64,000 nt of DNA. It comes from Cryptomeria japonica (lineage: Eukaryota > Streptophyta > Pinopsida > Cupressales > Cupressaceae). Shown here in pieces: positions 44,085 through 57,850 of the stretch (the stretch's first letter is position 1; each line of letters opens with the position of its first letter). The stretch spans positions 567,877,152 to 567,941,151 of the forward strand of contig NC_081410.1 in assembly GCF_030272615.1 (NCBI RefSeq). The letters are read 5' to 3'. The notes beneath the pieces were generated by a model that was not told the origin of the DNA, made no database searches, and worked only from the letters and a program-made list of their open reading frames with translations. The translations under genes and the position numbers were made by a program.

Positions 44085-45912
44085 TTTCCTATTATTTAAT
44101 AAAGGAGTCAACTATTGTTTTTGCATGTAAATTGACCTTTGTAAATCACCAAAAAGGACTTGATAAATAAGTGGCTATGTAATGTGAAATATCATCACGT
44201 CGTAATTTTCTCTTTGCAGGGTAATAGAAAGAAAGTGGACAATTGTTTCTTTGTGGATGTAGCCCACATTGGGTGGACCACATTAAATCGATGTGTTATT
44301 GTGATTTGTTATTTTTGCCTCTTTTATTTTACAGTATATTTAATATTGTTTATTACTCTAGTCTACTAAAACCCTAATAAATCTTTCTTTTATTAGGTCT
44401 ATGATGTTCTTATCACTCTGTATTCATTATAAAAATATATATGTCCTCATTATTCTTGTAACAATGAAACATATTCCTACATAATTATCACTGAAAAGGA
44501 AGTCTTCATATGGATAAAATCCAAAGTCATGCACCTATAATCCAACTAGTAATAAGTATTTTAAATATGGTTGTTATACTTTATTATTTGTATGTATTTC
44601 CAAATTTAGATGTTAGTGCTTGATCTCCATAGTTGTTAATCCTCCTTGGCTATCGTCCACAATTTTGGCATGAAGATAACAACCATTTTTTTTACATCAA
44701 TTTGTTATTCAATTCTAATAGAGGTTACATTATGGACCCATAAACCATAGTTCCTTGCATTATTTTAACATATTTAGAATATATGATGTTTAACTGAGTT
44801 GGTTGGAGCAAAATAATATGCAATCAAATAAATTCTTATCACCAAACACGAGGACATGTAAAATTTATACAGGGGGAGAGATAACATCTCAAATTAGAAC
44901 CATTTCTTAAATTTTAAATTTATACTAACATTTTCATTACACAAATATAACAATATTGATTTCACTTCATGAAAATAAAGTGTTTGATCCATTTTTTTTT
45001 ATGTTTACTAGATAGTTGTTAATATAAATCCTCATTGTTATAGTCAAATAATTTACTTAATAGATTATCATTCTTCAATTTAAGGGTGGTAATAACTTTC
45101 TAGTATTGTTGTTAAAATGCTTAAAGTTTTTTGTAATAGGAAAATGATAAGATGACCTTATTCTAGTGAAGGTGTAGTTTGGAATTATAAATTTGTCGAT
45201 TTCATTGAAAAATCTAAGAAATGTCATATATTTTGTATTGGTTGTTTCTCATTTTTAAATGCATATTTTAATTGTTATGGACTAATCGCTAGAGAGGGAT
45301 CATTTTGGGAACTTTTTAAAAAGTTTTTGATTATGTACTATTATGCTTTGATTTAATATATGATTTAATCTATGATTGTAGCTTAGAAAATTTGAAGACT
45401 AAGGGAGTATAAAATAGCAACCCAATTGAAGAATAAATTGAGTTTTAGATCAATAGTTGGGGTTTGGGCTATTAACCCATATTAACCAAAAGGACTTTGA
45501 ACTGTGAAGGAGTAATTCATTTTTTATGCATAGTCATAATTAGTTGGCTTAGAGATCAATCATATTGTGAATAAATTTTGATGGAAAAGAGAAAGAGCAT
45601 ATTGTAGGAAATTAAGTCAAATTAATTAATAAAAAAAGGAAATATCAGGTCCAACATCTAAGTGATATACTATGTGCATGATAATAGGCAATTCTTCATA
45701 CCATTTTTTGGTTGATTTTTTATAGTACTTTGTTATTGAAATTGATCAACCCAATAACCTTGCACATATGCTTTATTATATAGGACTAAAATTCTTAAAT
45801 TGTCATATCATTGTTGATTACTTATGTATCTTCAAGTTAGGTATTGTTAATACCATTCTAATAGCAATAAACACATTTACTAGTAATAAACTAATGTATA
45901 TTGCATCTTTAT
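44085..45912. other. AT-rich intergenic sequence
   Basis: I see no conserved ORF, repeat or RNA gene. It borders the left LTR of element E. Confidence 0.4.
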
Positions 45913-47049
45913 TGTTAGAGTAATTAGGATAATCACTTAATTAATAATCTAATTAGGTCCTTTATTACTTTATTCACTTAAGCTAAGCTTAGGAGTATTT
46001 TTTTTTATTATATTAAGCTTTATTTAACACATTTTGTCTCATTCATATTATGTGGACACTTGTCAATCTCTCTTTTAATCTTCTTCTAGGGTTTTCGTCT
46101 AAGGTTTCTTTATCCTTTCTATAAGGTTTCATTATATTCATTTGTATCATTAATATTTTGTGTATCAATACAATTCTTGAGTTGCTGAAAAAAACTCCAA
46201 CATAGTCTTAGAACTCTAGATCTATTAAGTTCTTGTGCAAATTTTGAGAGATATATCCTTAAGAAAAAAATTAGTGCAATTTGGGCTCAATTTGACCTCA
46301 CTATTGGATTTAGAGTATCTAAAAACATAAAGATTGCATGTTCATTAGCCAAAATTAGAAACATTACAAATAAAAGCAAAAAATCTTCAAGGACACACAG
46401 ATCCAAGCAAATTTTCTAGATCTACCATTATTACCCTTGATTAGACATAAGTGCATAGATTTCAACTTTTTTCTATTTTTTCTTCATTTTTCAAATTTTT
46501 TGTTAGCCAAAAAATAATCCATTAAAAAAAAGCAAGAAAAACTTTTTTTAAAATTATAAAATCAAAAATCAAAATCACTTTTGTTTTTAACAAAATAAAA
46601 TTTAAAAAAATCAATAAAAAAAGGGGTTGCATGTTTTTTAAGGCATTGAAAATCAAAGGGCAACAAAAGAAATCAATTAAAAAATAACCTTTCCAAAGGC
46701 ATATGTCCACATGTATTTATTGTAATTTGTAAAAGAAAACATTAAACAAAGCCTTATAAAAGACATACACCCTCATTACATGCTACCCACATGTACCTAT
46801 TTGGGTACAGTCAAATTCACTTGATTTGACTTTGGGCGTACAAACACATGCAAGCTTCTTTATCTTGTGAAGAATATTCTTTGATTCCACCAAGATGCTA
46901 GTCACATGTAACATGTTTTCCTAGGCACCTCTCTTCTTGGGAAAATAATATTCCAACAAGATTTTAGCATATCTCATAACCAAAATATTCTAGGAATATT
47001 CTCTGGTGACATTAGCATGTGTACCATTTTTTGCACATATGAGTGTCTT

Positions 47050-48496
47050 TGTTGTCATTGATGTCAAATCTGTGTGATCCAAATGTTGGTAATGTTGTCT
47101 ATGTTGGTGTTGTCGGTCCAGATATGTATTTCGATGTATATATTGTTGTGTCAATATTGAGTACTAGAACAGATGTATAGCAGAAGTATGTGGTTTCAGT
47201 ATGTTCATGTTTCTAATGATTGAACACATATGATTGTTGGTCCAGATGCCTGGTTAAATGTCTTTATAGTACCGAGTTATTTGCAAATTTGTGTTGTGCT
47301 AACTAGATAATATGGGATGGTGATTTAAGGTGTTTTTGAAAGTTTAATGTTCCTTACTCAATTTTGGAAGTTATGCTATTATCTTTGTTGACTGCTTTGG
47401 TGAACTATAGTGTGGTATGGAATATGTGTTTGCATCGAACATACTTCAGACGATCATGATATCTATTGTATAATTGATCTAATAGTTTGTCTTCAGATTT
47501 TCTGATGGTTTAAATAATTGTTCGTGGATGATATTATTGTTCTAATATTATTTTCAGGAGTGTGCAGAGGAATGTGTTTCTTTCCTTGTCTTGACATTGT
47601 TGTAAATCAAATGTTACTATTCCTAAGGTGTTGGACTTCTTTTGTGGTGGACTGCTTATTCTTTTTTTGGTCCAGATTAAGATTTTTAGATTAAGCAGAT
47701 CAATTTGTACCGACTTATGCATATTGGTCCAAGAGGTTGCATGCAAATATTTTTTAATGATGATTGAAAGGTGTGCCAACTTGGTGTGAGTCCTCACACG
47801 TCTTCTCTACCTTTCAGATGATATTTTGGTTCGATGTTATATACAAGTTATATTTTTCTTTTGGCCGACCTAATAGAGATTATTGTTGATTTGATTAATA
47901 TATAATGAAAAGATCAATAAAGGTTTGGTATGATGAATGATGGAAAAATGAAGTATGTAATGTGGTGAGATGTGCAGTATGAATATAATGTGAAGTTGAA
48001 GAGAGTCAGAGGTTCAGATGTATTGCAAATCAAACAAATGAGTATTATGGTGTGAACTGTTATCCGCATTTTGTCAGATGCTTTTTGTATACAGTCCAAT
48101 GTATTGTTCCTAATATATTTGACCAGTTGTTTTGTATCTTGCCCTGAAGAAGTGGTCTTCAGTTGTGCAAGTCATTATCTTGTATCTTTCCTAAGGTTTG
48201 GCACCTTAGTCTGCAAGTCTGGATCAGTGACCTCTTTGGTCGGTGGCCTTAATAATTGTAAACAGTTATTATATATTGTGAGTTTGATTCTCACTGTGGT
48301 TTTTCCCAATTTAGGTTTTCCACGTAAAATTTTTGGTGTTCTTGTGTAGATGTTTTTATGGTTCATTTGTTTACTTCCATGCATAAGTATTTGGATGAAT
48401 GTTATTGCTCAAGTAGCTCAATGAGATCAAGTTTTTGTGTATGTCGATTCACTCCCTCCCCCCCCCCCCTCTCTTAGCCTTTGATAGTGTTCAACA
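47050..48496. mobile_element. Possible solo LTR or nested insertion inside E
   Basis: The sequence starts TGTTGTCATTG and ends GTTCAACA, so the tips are inverted (TGTTG/CAACA). A CCCTCC plus long C run (48447-48471) near the end resembles copia-type LTR ends. No matching 5-base duplication flanks it. GT-rich composition differs from the surroundings. This is a tentative call. Confidence 0.3.
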
Positions 48497-48499
48497 CCA

Positions 48500-50245
48500 T
48501 TATCTCCTAGCCCCCTCCTTCTTGTCTAAAGGAGGATTGTTTTGTTTTGGCCATAACTTTTAGATACGATGTTGAAATTGGGAAAACAAGATATCATTGG
48601 AAAGCCAATTTTGAGTATTTTCTAGTGGTGGAGGTGTCATCTTTAGATTCAACTCCAATTTTTTGTTATACTCAGTCAAAGTTATATCTTTCATTTATGT
48701 TTCTAAGTTCATATCTTTCTACCAACATTTATGGGTTTCATAATTCTTACAACATTGGAAAGTTGATTCAAAGCTCTTTAAATATGTACATATATTTTTT
48801 ATAAATTTTTCTTTAGTTACATTTTATTCATTGTGTTTTCACTTTTTGGTTAATTACTTGGACATTTTGACACATGAAAATGATGTACTTGTAGGAGAGG
48901 ACTTTATTTGATCCGATTTACATGCATTGATGTTTTTTAAAGTCTAATTATTTTAATTTTGAGGAGGTATCATAGGTTTTTATATTCATCCTTTTACAAT
49001 CATTCTAGCAAAGGGTAATTATGAGTCTTGCCGACATCACATCCTAACAAATCTCAAGTGCCTAGATATTTTGCCTTATTTGTATGGACTCATACCTAAA
49101 CTAGCCACACTAGGGGGTAGTTTAACTCGGGGTATTATCATAGATCATGTTGTAGGATTGATTTGTTGTAGTGTTGAACATAAGATTATGTGTGCTATGT
49201 CAAACGTTGAGTCCCCATACATTTTGGACCAAACTTTGGGAGATGCATGGAGACCCTAATATATTTCCACTCCAAGAGGATCTTGCAGTAGAATGTCTTA
49301 TTCCCCTTAGCAATTGTATACCCTTTGATGATGATACTTTAGAGGAGATTGAGTACATCAAAGGTCTTGCATGTTTCTATCGATTAGAAACTTGTCTTCT
49401 AGTTTCTACTCCTCACATTGAGACCCCATTTCAAACTATATCTTATATTGTTCTTGATCAACTTGACATTAACACATGCATGATCCCCATTCATTAAGCG
49501 TAACATGACATTCTTCTTCCAAACACAATTACTTGGGATTCATGTCTTGTAGACATATCATCCTTGTTTGTGGAGTCTCATATTGCAGATATGGAGAATG
49601 ATTTTGAGGACATACATCTCCTCTTTGTTGATAGTCATAACAATCTTGTCAATCCATCTTCATCACCCATGGAGCTTGTTCTACATCAATTTTCACAAAG
49701 TCCTAGATTGTCACCTTCTACATTGATTGGGTATGTACCTGATTGATTTGTGGCACCATCATCCTTCATGGACATAACAATAATCGAGTAGTTTCCATAG
49801 GTACACTATTTATATTTGAATTCCTATTTCTTCTAGTTTATGAAATTGGATTCTAATATCACCAGTGGATTTGTTTCTTCCTAAGGGGAGAAATGTTGTT
49901 TGCACAGTGAATTATATTATGTCTTCAAGCTTTCATCATTGGCATAGGAGTTGATTCTTCGTGGGGGGTATTTATTGTACTTATGTGAAAGAAGCAATCC
50001 TTAGGGGCATCAATTCCTCCTTTCCTTCTCTCACTAGTGTAGTTATTTCATTTTCTCTCTTTTGGAGAGGAGTTTTATCTCATTGAAGTTTTCTCCTTTT
50101 TTTAGTTGTGAGAGATTGCATTGGTTGGTACATGGGTACCTAATTAGACTATTTTATCGTGGCCCATCTATTCATGCATTCATGCACTCATCCTTGCATT
50201 CTTATTTAGGGTTTTAGTTTCTCCCTAAGTTAATCTTAAGGGGGA
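48500..50245. other. Interior of E, right part
   Basis: Three plus-strand frames (49071-49259, 49171-49497, 49564-49746) may be pieces of one decayed ORF of about 230 codons, with segments such as DDDTLEEIEYIKGLACF. I do not recognise a family. The last 200 bases are the D-like purine-tract-proximal module. Confidence 0.35.
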
Positions 50246-50539
50246 TATTAGAGTAATTAGGATAATCACCTAATTAATTATCTAATTAGGTCCTTTATTA
50301 TGTCATTCACTTAAGGTAAACTTAAGATTGCTTTTATATTTTATTCACTTAAACTTTATTTAGCACATGTTGTCTCATTCATTATGCTTTGGACACTAGT
50401 CAAGATCTCTTTTAATCTTCCTTTAGGGTTTTCATCTAGGGTTTCTTTATCCTTTTTATAAGGATTCGTTGTATTGATTTGTATCATTAATCTTTTGCAC
50501 ATCAATACAATTTTCAAGTTGTTGCGAAAATTTATCTTG

Positions 50540-52027
50540 CTTGATATCCATTTGTGACATGTGTTTCTCGTGTGGTCATTCATGGGCTTGTGGAGTTGAA
50601 CAAATAAATCCAACACTTGTTGGATTCATACTTGCCTCGATTATCTTTTTTAATAATTGTTTATTTGTTTCCATTGAATTATATTTGGTATATGAAAAGA
50701 GGATACTCATGCAGTCCAAAATGTATGATTACCATCTTAGATTATGTTTTGAGTATATAATGATGAATGACTATATAGTATGGGATATGCATGTCATTCA
50801 TTAAATAAATGTTATATCAAAACATGACAATCATTTTCTAAAGTCTAAAGTTAATGTTAAAATTACATGCAAATGATTAAAATATATGTATTAAATAAAA
50901 GGGGTTAAATGAGAGAAAGTTGATAAATTTGAAATATATGAGATTAAATTTATAGAATAATATTATTTTATTTTATTACAATCAAAAACATTATTTTGTT
51001 TTATTATAATTTTAATTGACAGTGTGATTTTTATCGAAATTACTTGTGAACTTCAATTAAAAGGGAGATCTATAAATTAAAAAATGATAAGAATATAGAT
51101 GGAGTAAAATAAATATAGAAACATAATGAAGTATAAAAATATTTAATGTCATTAATTATATTTATTAATTACATATTTTTTTGAGTTGTGATGCAAATGC
51201 ATCTCATGCTACTAAGGACAACAACTAAATTACATGGGGAGAAATGTTATGTGAATCTTTCCCCAAGAGAGGATAAAATGATGAAATATCCCTTTAGAAT
51301 TAAAAGGGAGATAAAAATAAAGGATATTACGATCATTTGATCAAAAGGGGGATTAATAAAGAATAATTATAAAATGCTTTAAAAAGAGAGAAGAATAATT
51401 ATTTATTAAATCCTTATTAAAAGGAAACTCTTGTGAAAGGGTTTGATGGTTTGGAAACCACCCCTTGATATGTTATATAAAGTATTCATGAGAAAGAGGC
51501 ATGGAGATAATTCAAGGAAGATGAAGAAGGTGGCTTGGTGAGCTATGTGTGGGCTTGGAGAAGGGGGCATAAAGTGTGTCTAGAACTCAAGGTATAGTGT
51601 ATACATGGTATGTCTTGACCAAGTTTGTTATGCATGTTGAGTAATTATTCTAGAGCATGTTGTATGCATGTTGAACAATTACTCTGGACCGAGATGTGTT
51701 GATGCTTGAGAAGCATTCGTGTTGGTTCTAAATAAGAACTAATTCCTCCTAGATGTGCCATAGCTATGAGGACCAAGATGACTAAAACCTTCTTAGAGTG
51801 AGAATTGTCATTCTAGGTGCTCAAGATTTAGATAAGTATTGGAAATATTGATGATAAAAGATATTGAGAATATGATATATGAATTTGGAGATAATATGAT
51901 CCATTTATGTGGTTGTGTTATTCAATTTACCGTGTTAGATATTTCCTTTAGAGTACTTATAAATTATTACATTTATAGTATCCTTTGATATTTATATCTA
52001 TTTTGGATTTCATTATATATTGCAAAT
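50540..52027. other. AT-rich sequence without recognised genes
   Basis: There is a TATATAAAG box near 51475 followed by purine-rich sequence, which could be part of an old LTR, but I find no second copy and no termini. No coding feature is recognised. Confidence 0.35.
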
Positions 52028-53162
52028 CATGTTGTAGAGAGGGAAAAGTGAACCACTCTAACAAGCAGATAGCAACCTCTCGAGGACTCACTAATCGAAC
52101 TCTCCACTCATGATGAGTACAAAGCCTAAGGTTGTCAGGTACCCCGGAGATAATACAAGATGGGTCACAAAGATCTTATGATGACCTTCATCAACTTTCT
52201 TTCTAAGGATGCACATGTGAGTCGCAAACAATACCACAACACACTAGTGCCCTGTAAGGATAGAGTACAGAGTTCCATACAGAAAAATGTAGAGCAACGA
52301 GATATGTGTTCTAGATGAACTTAAACTAAACAAATGTACAATATGAAGCAAAAAGGACTGTAAATACTTAAATAGAAGAATGGAAGAAGGGAAATAAATA
52401 GTCTCACAATGGGTCCACAATTGAAGCCTCCACCAAAATGACTCTTCTTTGATGTAACTTCCACACAAGACATAAAAGAAAATGTTGGGATTGTGTTTTA
52501 GAGGTTTGCCATAATCAAACCCTCATTCTGGTGTTTCCATCTCCACAGACAACGATATAGATTGATAGATTGATAGGAAAGTCAATGAATGAAAGATAAA
52601 GTACAAATGCAATGATCAAATATGCTAATGGAGATCAAACGAGAAGAGAATAACTCCCCTTTCATACCTAAAGTGAAGAGCTTGCCAGATCAAAAAGAAG
52701 AAGCACGAGGTCCTCCTCAAAGCATGAAAATGGTGTCCAAGATGTGAAAGAGATGCTTGAGAAGAATGTTGGAGTTTGAAAGAGAGTGATTCCAATGCTA
52801 GAGAGAGCTTGAGTAGATCAAATAGAGTCTATAGAGACCAAAAAATGAAGCTCCCAAGGAAAGATAAGCAAGTTGGGAACAAAATCGACATCGGTGGTTG
52901 CAACAAGAGGCATTACGAACTCTGCCAGTTGTAGGTGTAACGCTTCAACAACCACCTTCAAATTGCGAATTCGTGGGACGATAGTGCCACGTGCAGAGGT
53001 CTATGAGTGAAATAGTCAATAGAGTCAAGAAAACGATAGAAGGGAGGATGATAGAGAAAGCCAACTAGACAAAACAATGAGGTGAGGGAATTCTCCAACC
53101 ACCTTAAAGCAAAGGCACTTATGTAGCGTGGAATTGCATGGGGTACAATTTACAACGTTACA

Positions 53163-54552
53163 TTTTGCCCCCTTTAGCAAGCATATCATTATCACAAGAT
53201 GCAAACTAAAGTAAGGAGTTAGAAAGTTTACCAAGATATGAAGGGAAAGCATAATCCTCTAACCATGTGAATTTGCCCCCGGGAAGAGACTTGGACCTTC
53301 ATGAGATATTGTTGGGTTGTTTTATCAAAAACATGTTAGTTGCAGACAACTAGACACGAAGGTAACAAGATTGTGATCACTAAGATCAAAATAGTTTGCC
53401 GATATGGGTACCAAGTTGTGTTATACTGGATAGCCATACAATAGGGACACCATATATTGATTAGATAGTTGATTGGCCCCCAGAAAGGTGATAAAGATCA
53501 TGTGATTTGGCCCCCACAAATGCAACAAGATAAAATAAAGATCAAATGGTTTGGCCCCCACAAAGGCAAAGGATAAAATAAAGATTATTAGATAAATAGA
53601 TACTAAGATGCAAATGTGGATATGCAAAAATGTAGAGACATGATAGTCCCCCCTTAGAATGCTATGTGGTGCACGCATGTCACTCTAAGGAGAAGAGATG
53701 TGTCGCATCAACACAACAAGATGTTTTCGTGGAAGGCCACCTTGAAACAATTAAAACCTACAACATCAACAAAAACACAAAAAGACAGGGGGATCCAATA
53801 GTTTGAGATTAGAAGAACCCACAACAATAAAAATAAATAATATATAAGTTTGCATATAAGTTACTCATCATGGTCCTGAAGTTTCAGATCTGAAACAAAT
53901 ACATGAAAACAAAGATAAAATAAAATTCAGGTCAACATGGAAGAAATACAAAATGCCTTCAACTCTTTGCATCGTCCCCAAATGTCAAAAATCAAGATAC
54001 AACAAATAGAAGAAGGTTTGCGACAAATAATATCTTGTTTCCAAGCACCTACAAAGTGATTTGGGTCCTCCAGAAGGGCACAAATGCATAAAGACACTCA
54101 ATACCTCGTGTTTCCAAGTACCAATGGAGTAACTTGGGTCCTTCAAAGGAGCACAAAATACATACAACAAGCATGGGGGAACACAGTCAGACACACTCTA
54201 ATCTACAAGATAAGAAGAGTATTGTCCTAGTAGTCACCTGCCATCAGGTCATCATCCTCCTAATCTTGATCATATGAGGTGGGAGGACGAGACGGAAGAG
54301 GGACAACTGCATGGGCAACACTAGGTGCCTCACCAACAACAAGAGCTAGAGATTATGTAGCTTCCACATCCTCATCTTAGAGATCCTCATGTAAAGATCG
54401 TAGACAACATTGGGATATCCTCTAAAGAATCGAACAAATACCAATCAACAAAAGAGGTAGGTGACTCACCTTGAGGCGACAAAACAGGAGTCGCACTGCC
54501 AACCTCTGGAAGAGGGAGAAAGACAAACTCCAGAGAAGGTAAAACCTTCTCA
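53163..54552. other. Interior of H, left part
   Basis: Noncoding. TTTGGCCCCCA followed by C/G and AAA recurs at 53474, 53508 and 53545 with intervening GATAAAATAAAGAT, a short tandem repeat. At 54025-54085 and 54105-54155 a TGTTTCCAAG..ACC...TTGGGTCCT..GGGCACAAA block occurs twice. No domain is recognised. Confidence 0.4.
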
Positions 54553-56254
54553 ACAATTGATAAGGATTGTATTCCATACAATTTGAATATGTAATTATTA
54601 TCTCCATTAAGTGTTTGTAATAGGAGATTATTATTATTGGTTCATTGTGACTAAATATTTTGGTTTCCTAGTATTGGGCTAGTTGAGATCTTCATGGGTT
54701 AGTTGAGATCTTTTCTCAACTTTCTTCTTATTTAGGAGATTTTGTCTCTTCATTTTTTGAGGAAGTTTTCCTCTTGAAAGCTATTAAATATTGTTATGTT
54801 ATTAATAAAAAATAGCTAGAGTTTGTATTTGTTAATTGTTTGTATGAACTAGCTCTCGGGAGTGGAATTTCTCACTTCCTTGAGAAATTCCACATCACTG
54901 GTATCAGAGCATCAGATCGTGGGTTGTAGCATTCATATTCATATCTATACAACTCAATTGTAGTTTAAAAATAAATATATATTTTGTTTTACTCAAAGTT
55001 GTGTGGACTACAATGTTTAGAAAGGTGCCACGACCTCAAGAAAGTGTTTTGCAAGGCTTATAATAGGTCATTTTGAAGGATTTTCTATCATCTCAAATGG
55101 GTATTTTATAGCATTCAATTTGGTTTTTTAGTTTTTGAGATATCCTATATTGAAGTATCATAGTTCTGGAAAAACTCGGTGAAGCCTACCTTGCATTTCG
55201 GGATGAATTTTATCCCTGTAATGGCCACAATAGAGGAAGTATCTTATATCAATGGAAAGATCTCTTCGATACCTCAAATGGGTCTTTGACAGAATTTGAT
55301 TTCATGCCTTATAACAAAAGTTACAAACAAATTTGTAGCTAAAGGTCCACCGACTCTACAGCTCCTACGCTTACCCTTAGCTACTTCTATTTAATTCTAT
55401 CATTATCTTTTTCTATTCTTTTGTAAACATGTGTGGAAATATATTCTGATGTAAAAATTGAAATTTGATTTTGAGAACCCACCATTCATTTTTTATATTA
55501 ATAAATGTTAATATTGGCATCATCTAACAACGTTTTGGGCTTCTTTGTTCTACTTTCAATAGTGATTTTGCCCACTACTTATGCATTTTCCTTGTAGGTT
55601 TGCTTTGGTATACATGACTCTGGCAGTTTATCTATCTTCTTTTCGCAGTCACTCAAGGTTTGAAAGGCCCCATGCTAGATTTTTGTTGGAGTATAGTTTG
55701 CTTCAATAGCCTCGTCATTTGGATCACCACACTATGTATGGTGTTATAGCCATTTCGGAACTTGTTTGTTGGGAGAATTTTAGCTGATCTTGGATTCCAA
55801 GTCTTTGAATCACCAGTTTCATCAGACATCAACGCCATCGACCACATCAACACCATTTTTCTTCTATCATGATAGCATTGGAGGCCATTGCTTCTATGGT
55901 TGGAAGGAATGATAAGGATTATATTCCATACAATTTGAATATGTAATTATTATCTCCATTAATTGTTTGTGTTAAGAGATTATTATTAGTGGTTCATTGT
56001 GACTAAATATTTTGGTTTCTTAGTATTGGGCTAGTTGAGATCTTCATGGTTAGTTGAGATCTTTTCTCAACTTACTGCTTATTTAGGGAAGTTTGTCTCT
56101 TCATTTGTTGAGGAAGTTTTCCTCTTGAAAGCTATAAAAGATTGTTATTTAATTAATAAAAAATAGCCAGAGTTTGTATTTGTTAATTGTTTTGTATGAA
56201 CTAGCTCTCGGGAGTGGAATTTCTCACTTCCTTGAGAAATTCAACATCAACAAT
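54553..56254 (+). mobile_element. Small non-autonomous LTR element inserted in H, TSD ACAAT
   Basis: The LTRs are 54558-54897 and 55910-56249, both 340 bases, starting TGATAAGGATT and ending ACATCA. ACAAT flanks both sides (54553-54557 and 56250-56254). The primer-binding site TGGTATCAGAGC (54899-54910) fits initiator tRNA-Met, and a purine tract TTGGAAGGAA precedes the right LTR. The 1.0-kb interior has no retrotransposon ORF. The LTRs are very alike, so it inserted more recently than H. Its primer site suggests copia enzymes would mobilise it. Confidence 0.92.
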
Positions 56255-57469
56255 GCAAATAGATGCAGACAAAGAAACAAGCAGTGAAATAGACAAACAC
56301 ACAGAAACAAAGGTCATCGGAGATGGCTTTCGATGACAAAACTTAGGAATGGGGCAATGCTTAAACTTCTGCTTAGGTTTCTATAGAGCTGAGGGCTTCC
56401 AATCAATCATAGCGGGTTTAAGTACTCCATGAAAGCTCCAATGAAGAGGAGGTTGCAAGACAGCCGAGTTGGACAATGTTGTAGTAGACACCGCCTGTAT
56501 ATGCAGCATTTTGATGGGTTGAGAAAATATAAGGATATCAGGTAGGGAAGTGATGAGGAGTGGCTCCAAGGAGGGAGCAATGAAGACCTTTACCCTCTTG
56601 AGGCGAGGCTCGTCAATAGTTTTGAGAGCAACAGGCAACAACATAGGAGATAGAGCAGGCATAGATGCACCAGAAGCAATGGGAATGGGAGCAGGCATTG
56701 AAATAGCGAGCACAGGAGAAAACACCAACGAATCATTTGGACCTTCAACGCGGCCTCACGTTCTCAGGCCATTGCTTGCTGATGACTCTTATGCTTACAC
56801 GCAAGCTGGTTTTGACATAAATGGGGACCAAGAACGAAAATTGGAGAACGATCAACGACATCATGCTCCATGGGAGAGGCCTTCGAAGTTGTTGTTGGCA
56901 AAGGAGAAGGCCTAATCGATGAAGTAGGAGGTGTTGGTGAAACAAACCCTGTAGGTGCAACCACAAACACTCTTCCCCGTTTTTCTTAAGGAGCATTTAA
57001 AGGAACGGGGGGTACCCTCGAAGGTTATGATGTAGGAGCCAGGGATGATAGATGAGCTCTAAGTGAACAATGATTGGGAGCCCAAAAGGAGGGTGAGCAA
57101 TGGACGTTGACGGCGTGGGTGTGTTATTTTGCCTGCACTAGGTGTAGTTGCATGAATAGAAGATCCTATTTGAGGTTGCATAGTCTTAAGAGGGCAGGGT
57201 CTACCCTGAGGGACAAGTCTATTTTTAGCCCCAAATGTAGAAGAGGTAGAAAACACAACCCACTACAGTATAGGAGCAGACAGGGAAGCAGGACCAGAAG
57301 TTGATGCATGAGGAGATAGAGAAATCGCAAGCTAGACCCATGTAGAGGCCAACTCCCCCGTTTAGTACTTGCAATAAGCTTTGTATAATAGGTCTCTGCA
57401 AGGAAGCATATGCCCAATCGGACTAGGCCAGAAATGATCTAATGAATAACCACCGCATGCAATCAACAA
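56255..57469. other. Interior of H between the nested element and the protease-like ORF
   Basis: Short minus-strand frames (56728-56381, 56970-56764) are rich in Pro, Ser and Ala and could be the remains of a Gag-like or linker region; no Gag core is recognised. I cannot assign a function. Confidence 0.35.
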
Positions 57470-57850
57470 CTAAAATCTAGTGTCTTGGACAATGTGCATT
57501 GTGCCCTCGTGGGGGAACTTTAAGAACTTGTGAATAATCGAGGTGACCACTTCCATGGTGATCAGTAAAGGGATACCCATCTTAACCTGTAACATGTCCA
57601 ACTCGAGAATGACAACAAACATACTCGACACTGCCTTAAATCCCGTAAGGACCATCAAAGTGGTGTTACCTAGAGAAGGAATAGACAACTCGTTATGCAT
57701 GCGAACAAAGGCATGACACTCGTCATATCTCACCCTATGTAAACCATTTATAAACAGAGCCTCCTCTGTAATAACATCGACTCGACATGTAGGACCGACC
57801 ATCACACTTGTAACAGTGTGATCGTTTATCTTAGTCGGGATGTATTACAA
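57470..57850 (-). pseudogene. Retropepsin-like domain of H lacking the catalytic motif
   Basis: The frame reads KINDHTVTSVMVGPTCRVDVITEEALF and later VKMGIPLLITMEVVTSIIHKFLKFPHEG, which aligns with the protease-like domain of F along its whole length. Where active enzymes have D-T/S-G, it has G-P-T-C. The frame is otherwise open for 111 codons. With F, it suggests a group of elements in which the domain survived while losing the active site. It could instead simply be decay. Confidence 0.6.

Larger units (their letters stand above)
45913..50535 (+). mobile_element. Element E: non-autonomous LTR element related to D
   Basis: The left LTR (45913-46202) begins TGTTAGAGTAATTAGG and ends CTCCAACA. 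The right LTR (50246 to about 50535) begins TATTAGAGTAATTAGG after a purine-rich TTAAGGGGGA tract, and the two align through CTAGGGTTT, the AAGG-rich middle and the CAATACAATT end. Sequence after the left LTR (TAGTCTTAGAAC) weakly resembles the initiator-Met primer site. The interior holds no Gag or Pol motif. The 200 bases before the right LTR match, in reverse complement, the 200 bases beside the left LTR of D, so D and E belong to one superfamily. Confidence 0.75.

Noticed and set aside
49071-49746. Possible novel ORF in E
   Set aside because: Three short frames without a start context, domain or second copy in the window; kept only as unrecognised sequence.
56381-56970. Pro/Ser-rich ORFs in H as a host gene
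   Set aside because: Short, overlapping on both strands, and inside an LTR element with defined ends.
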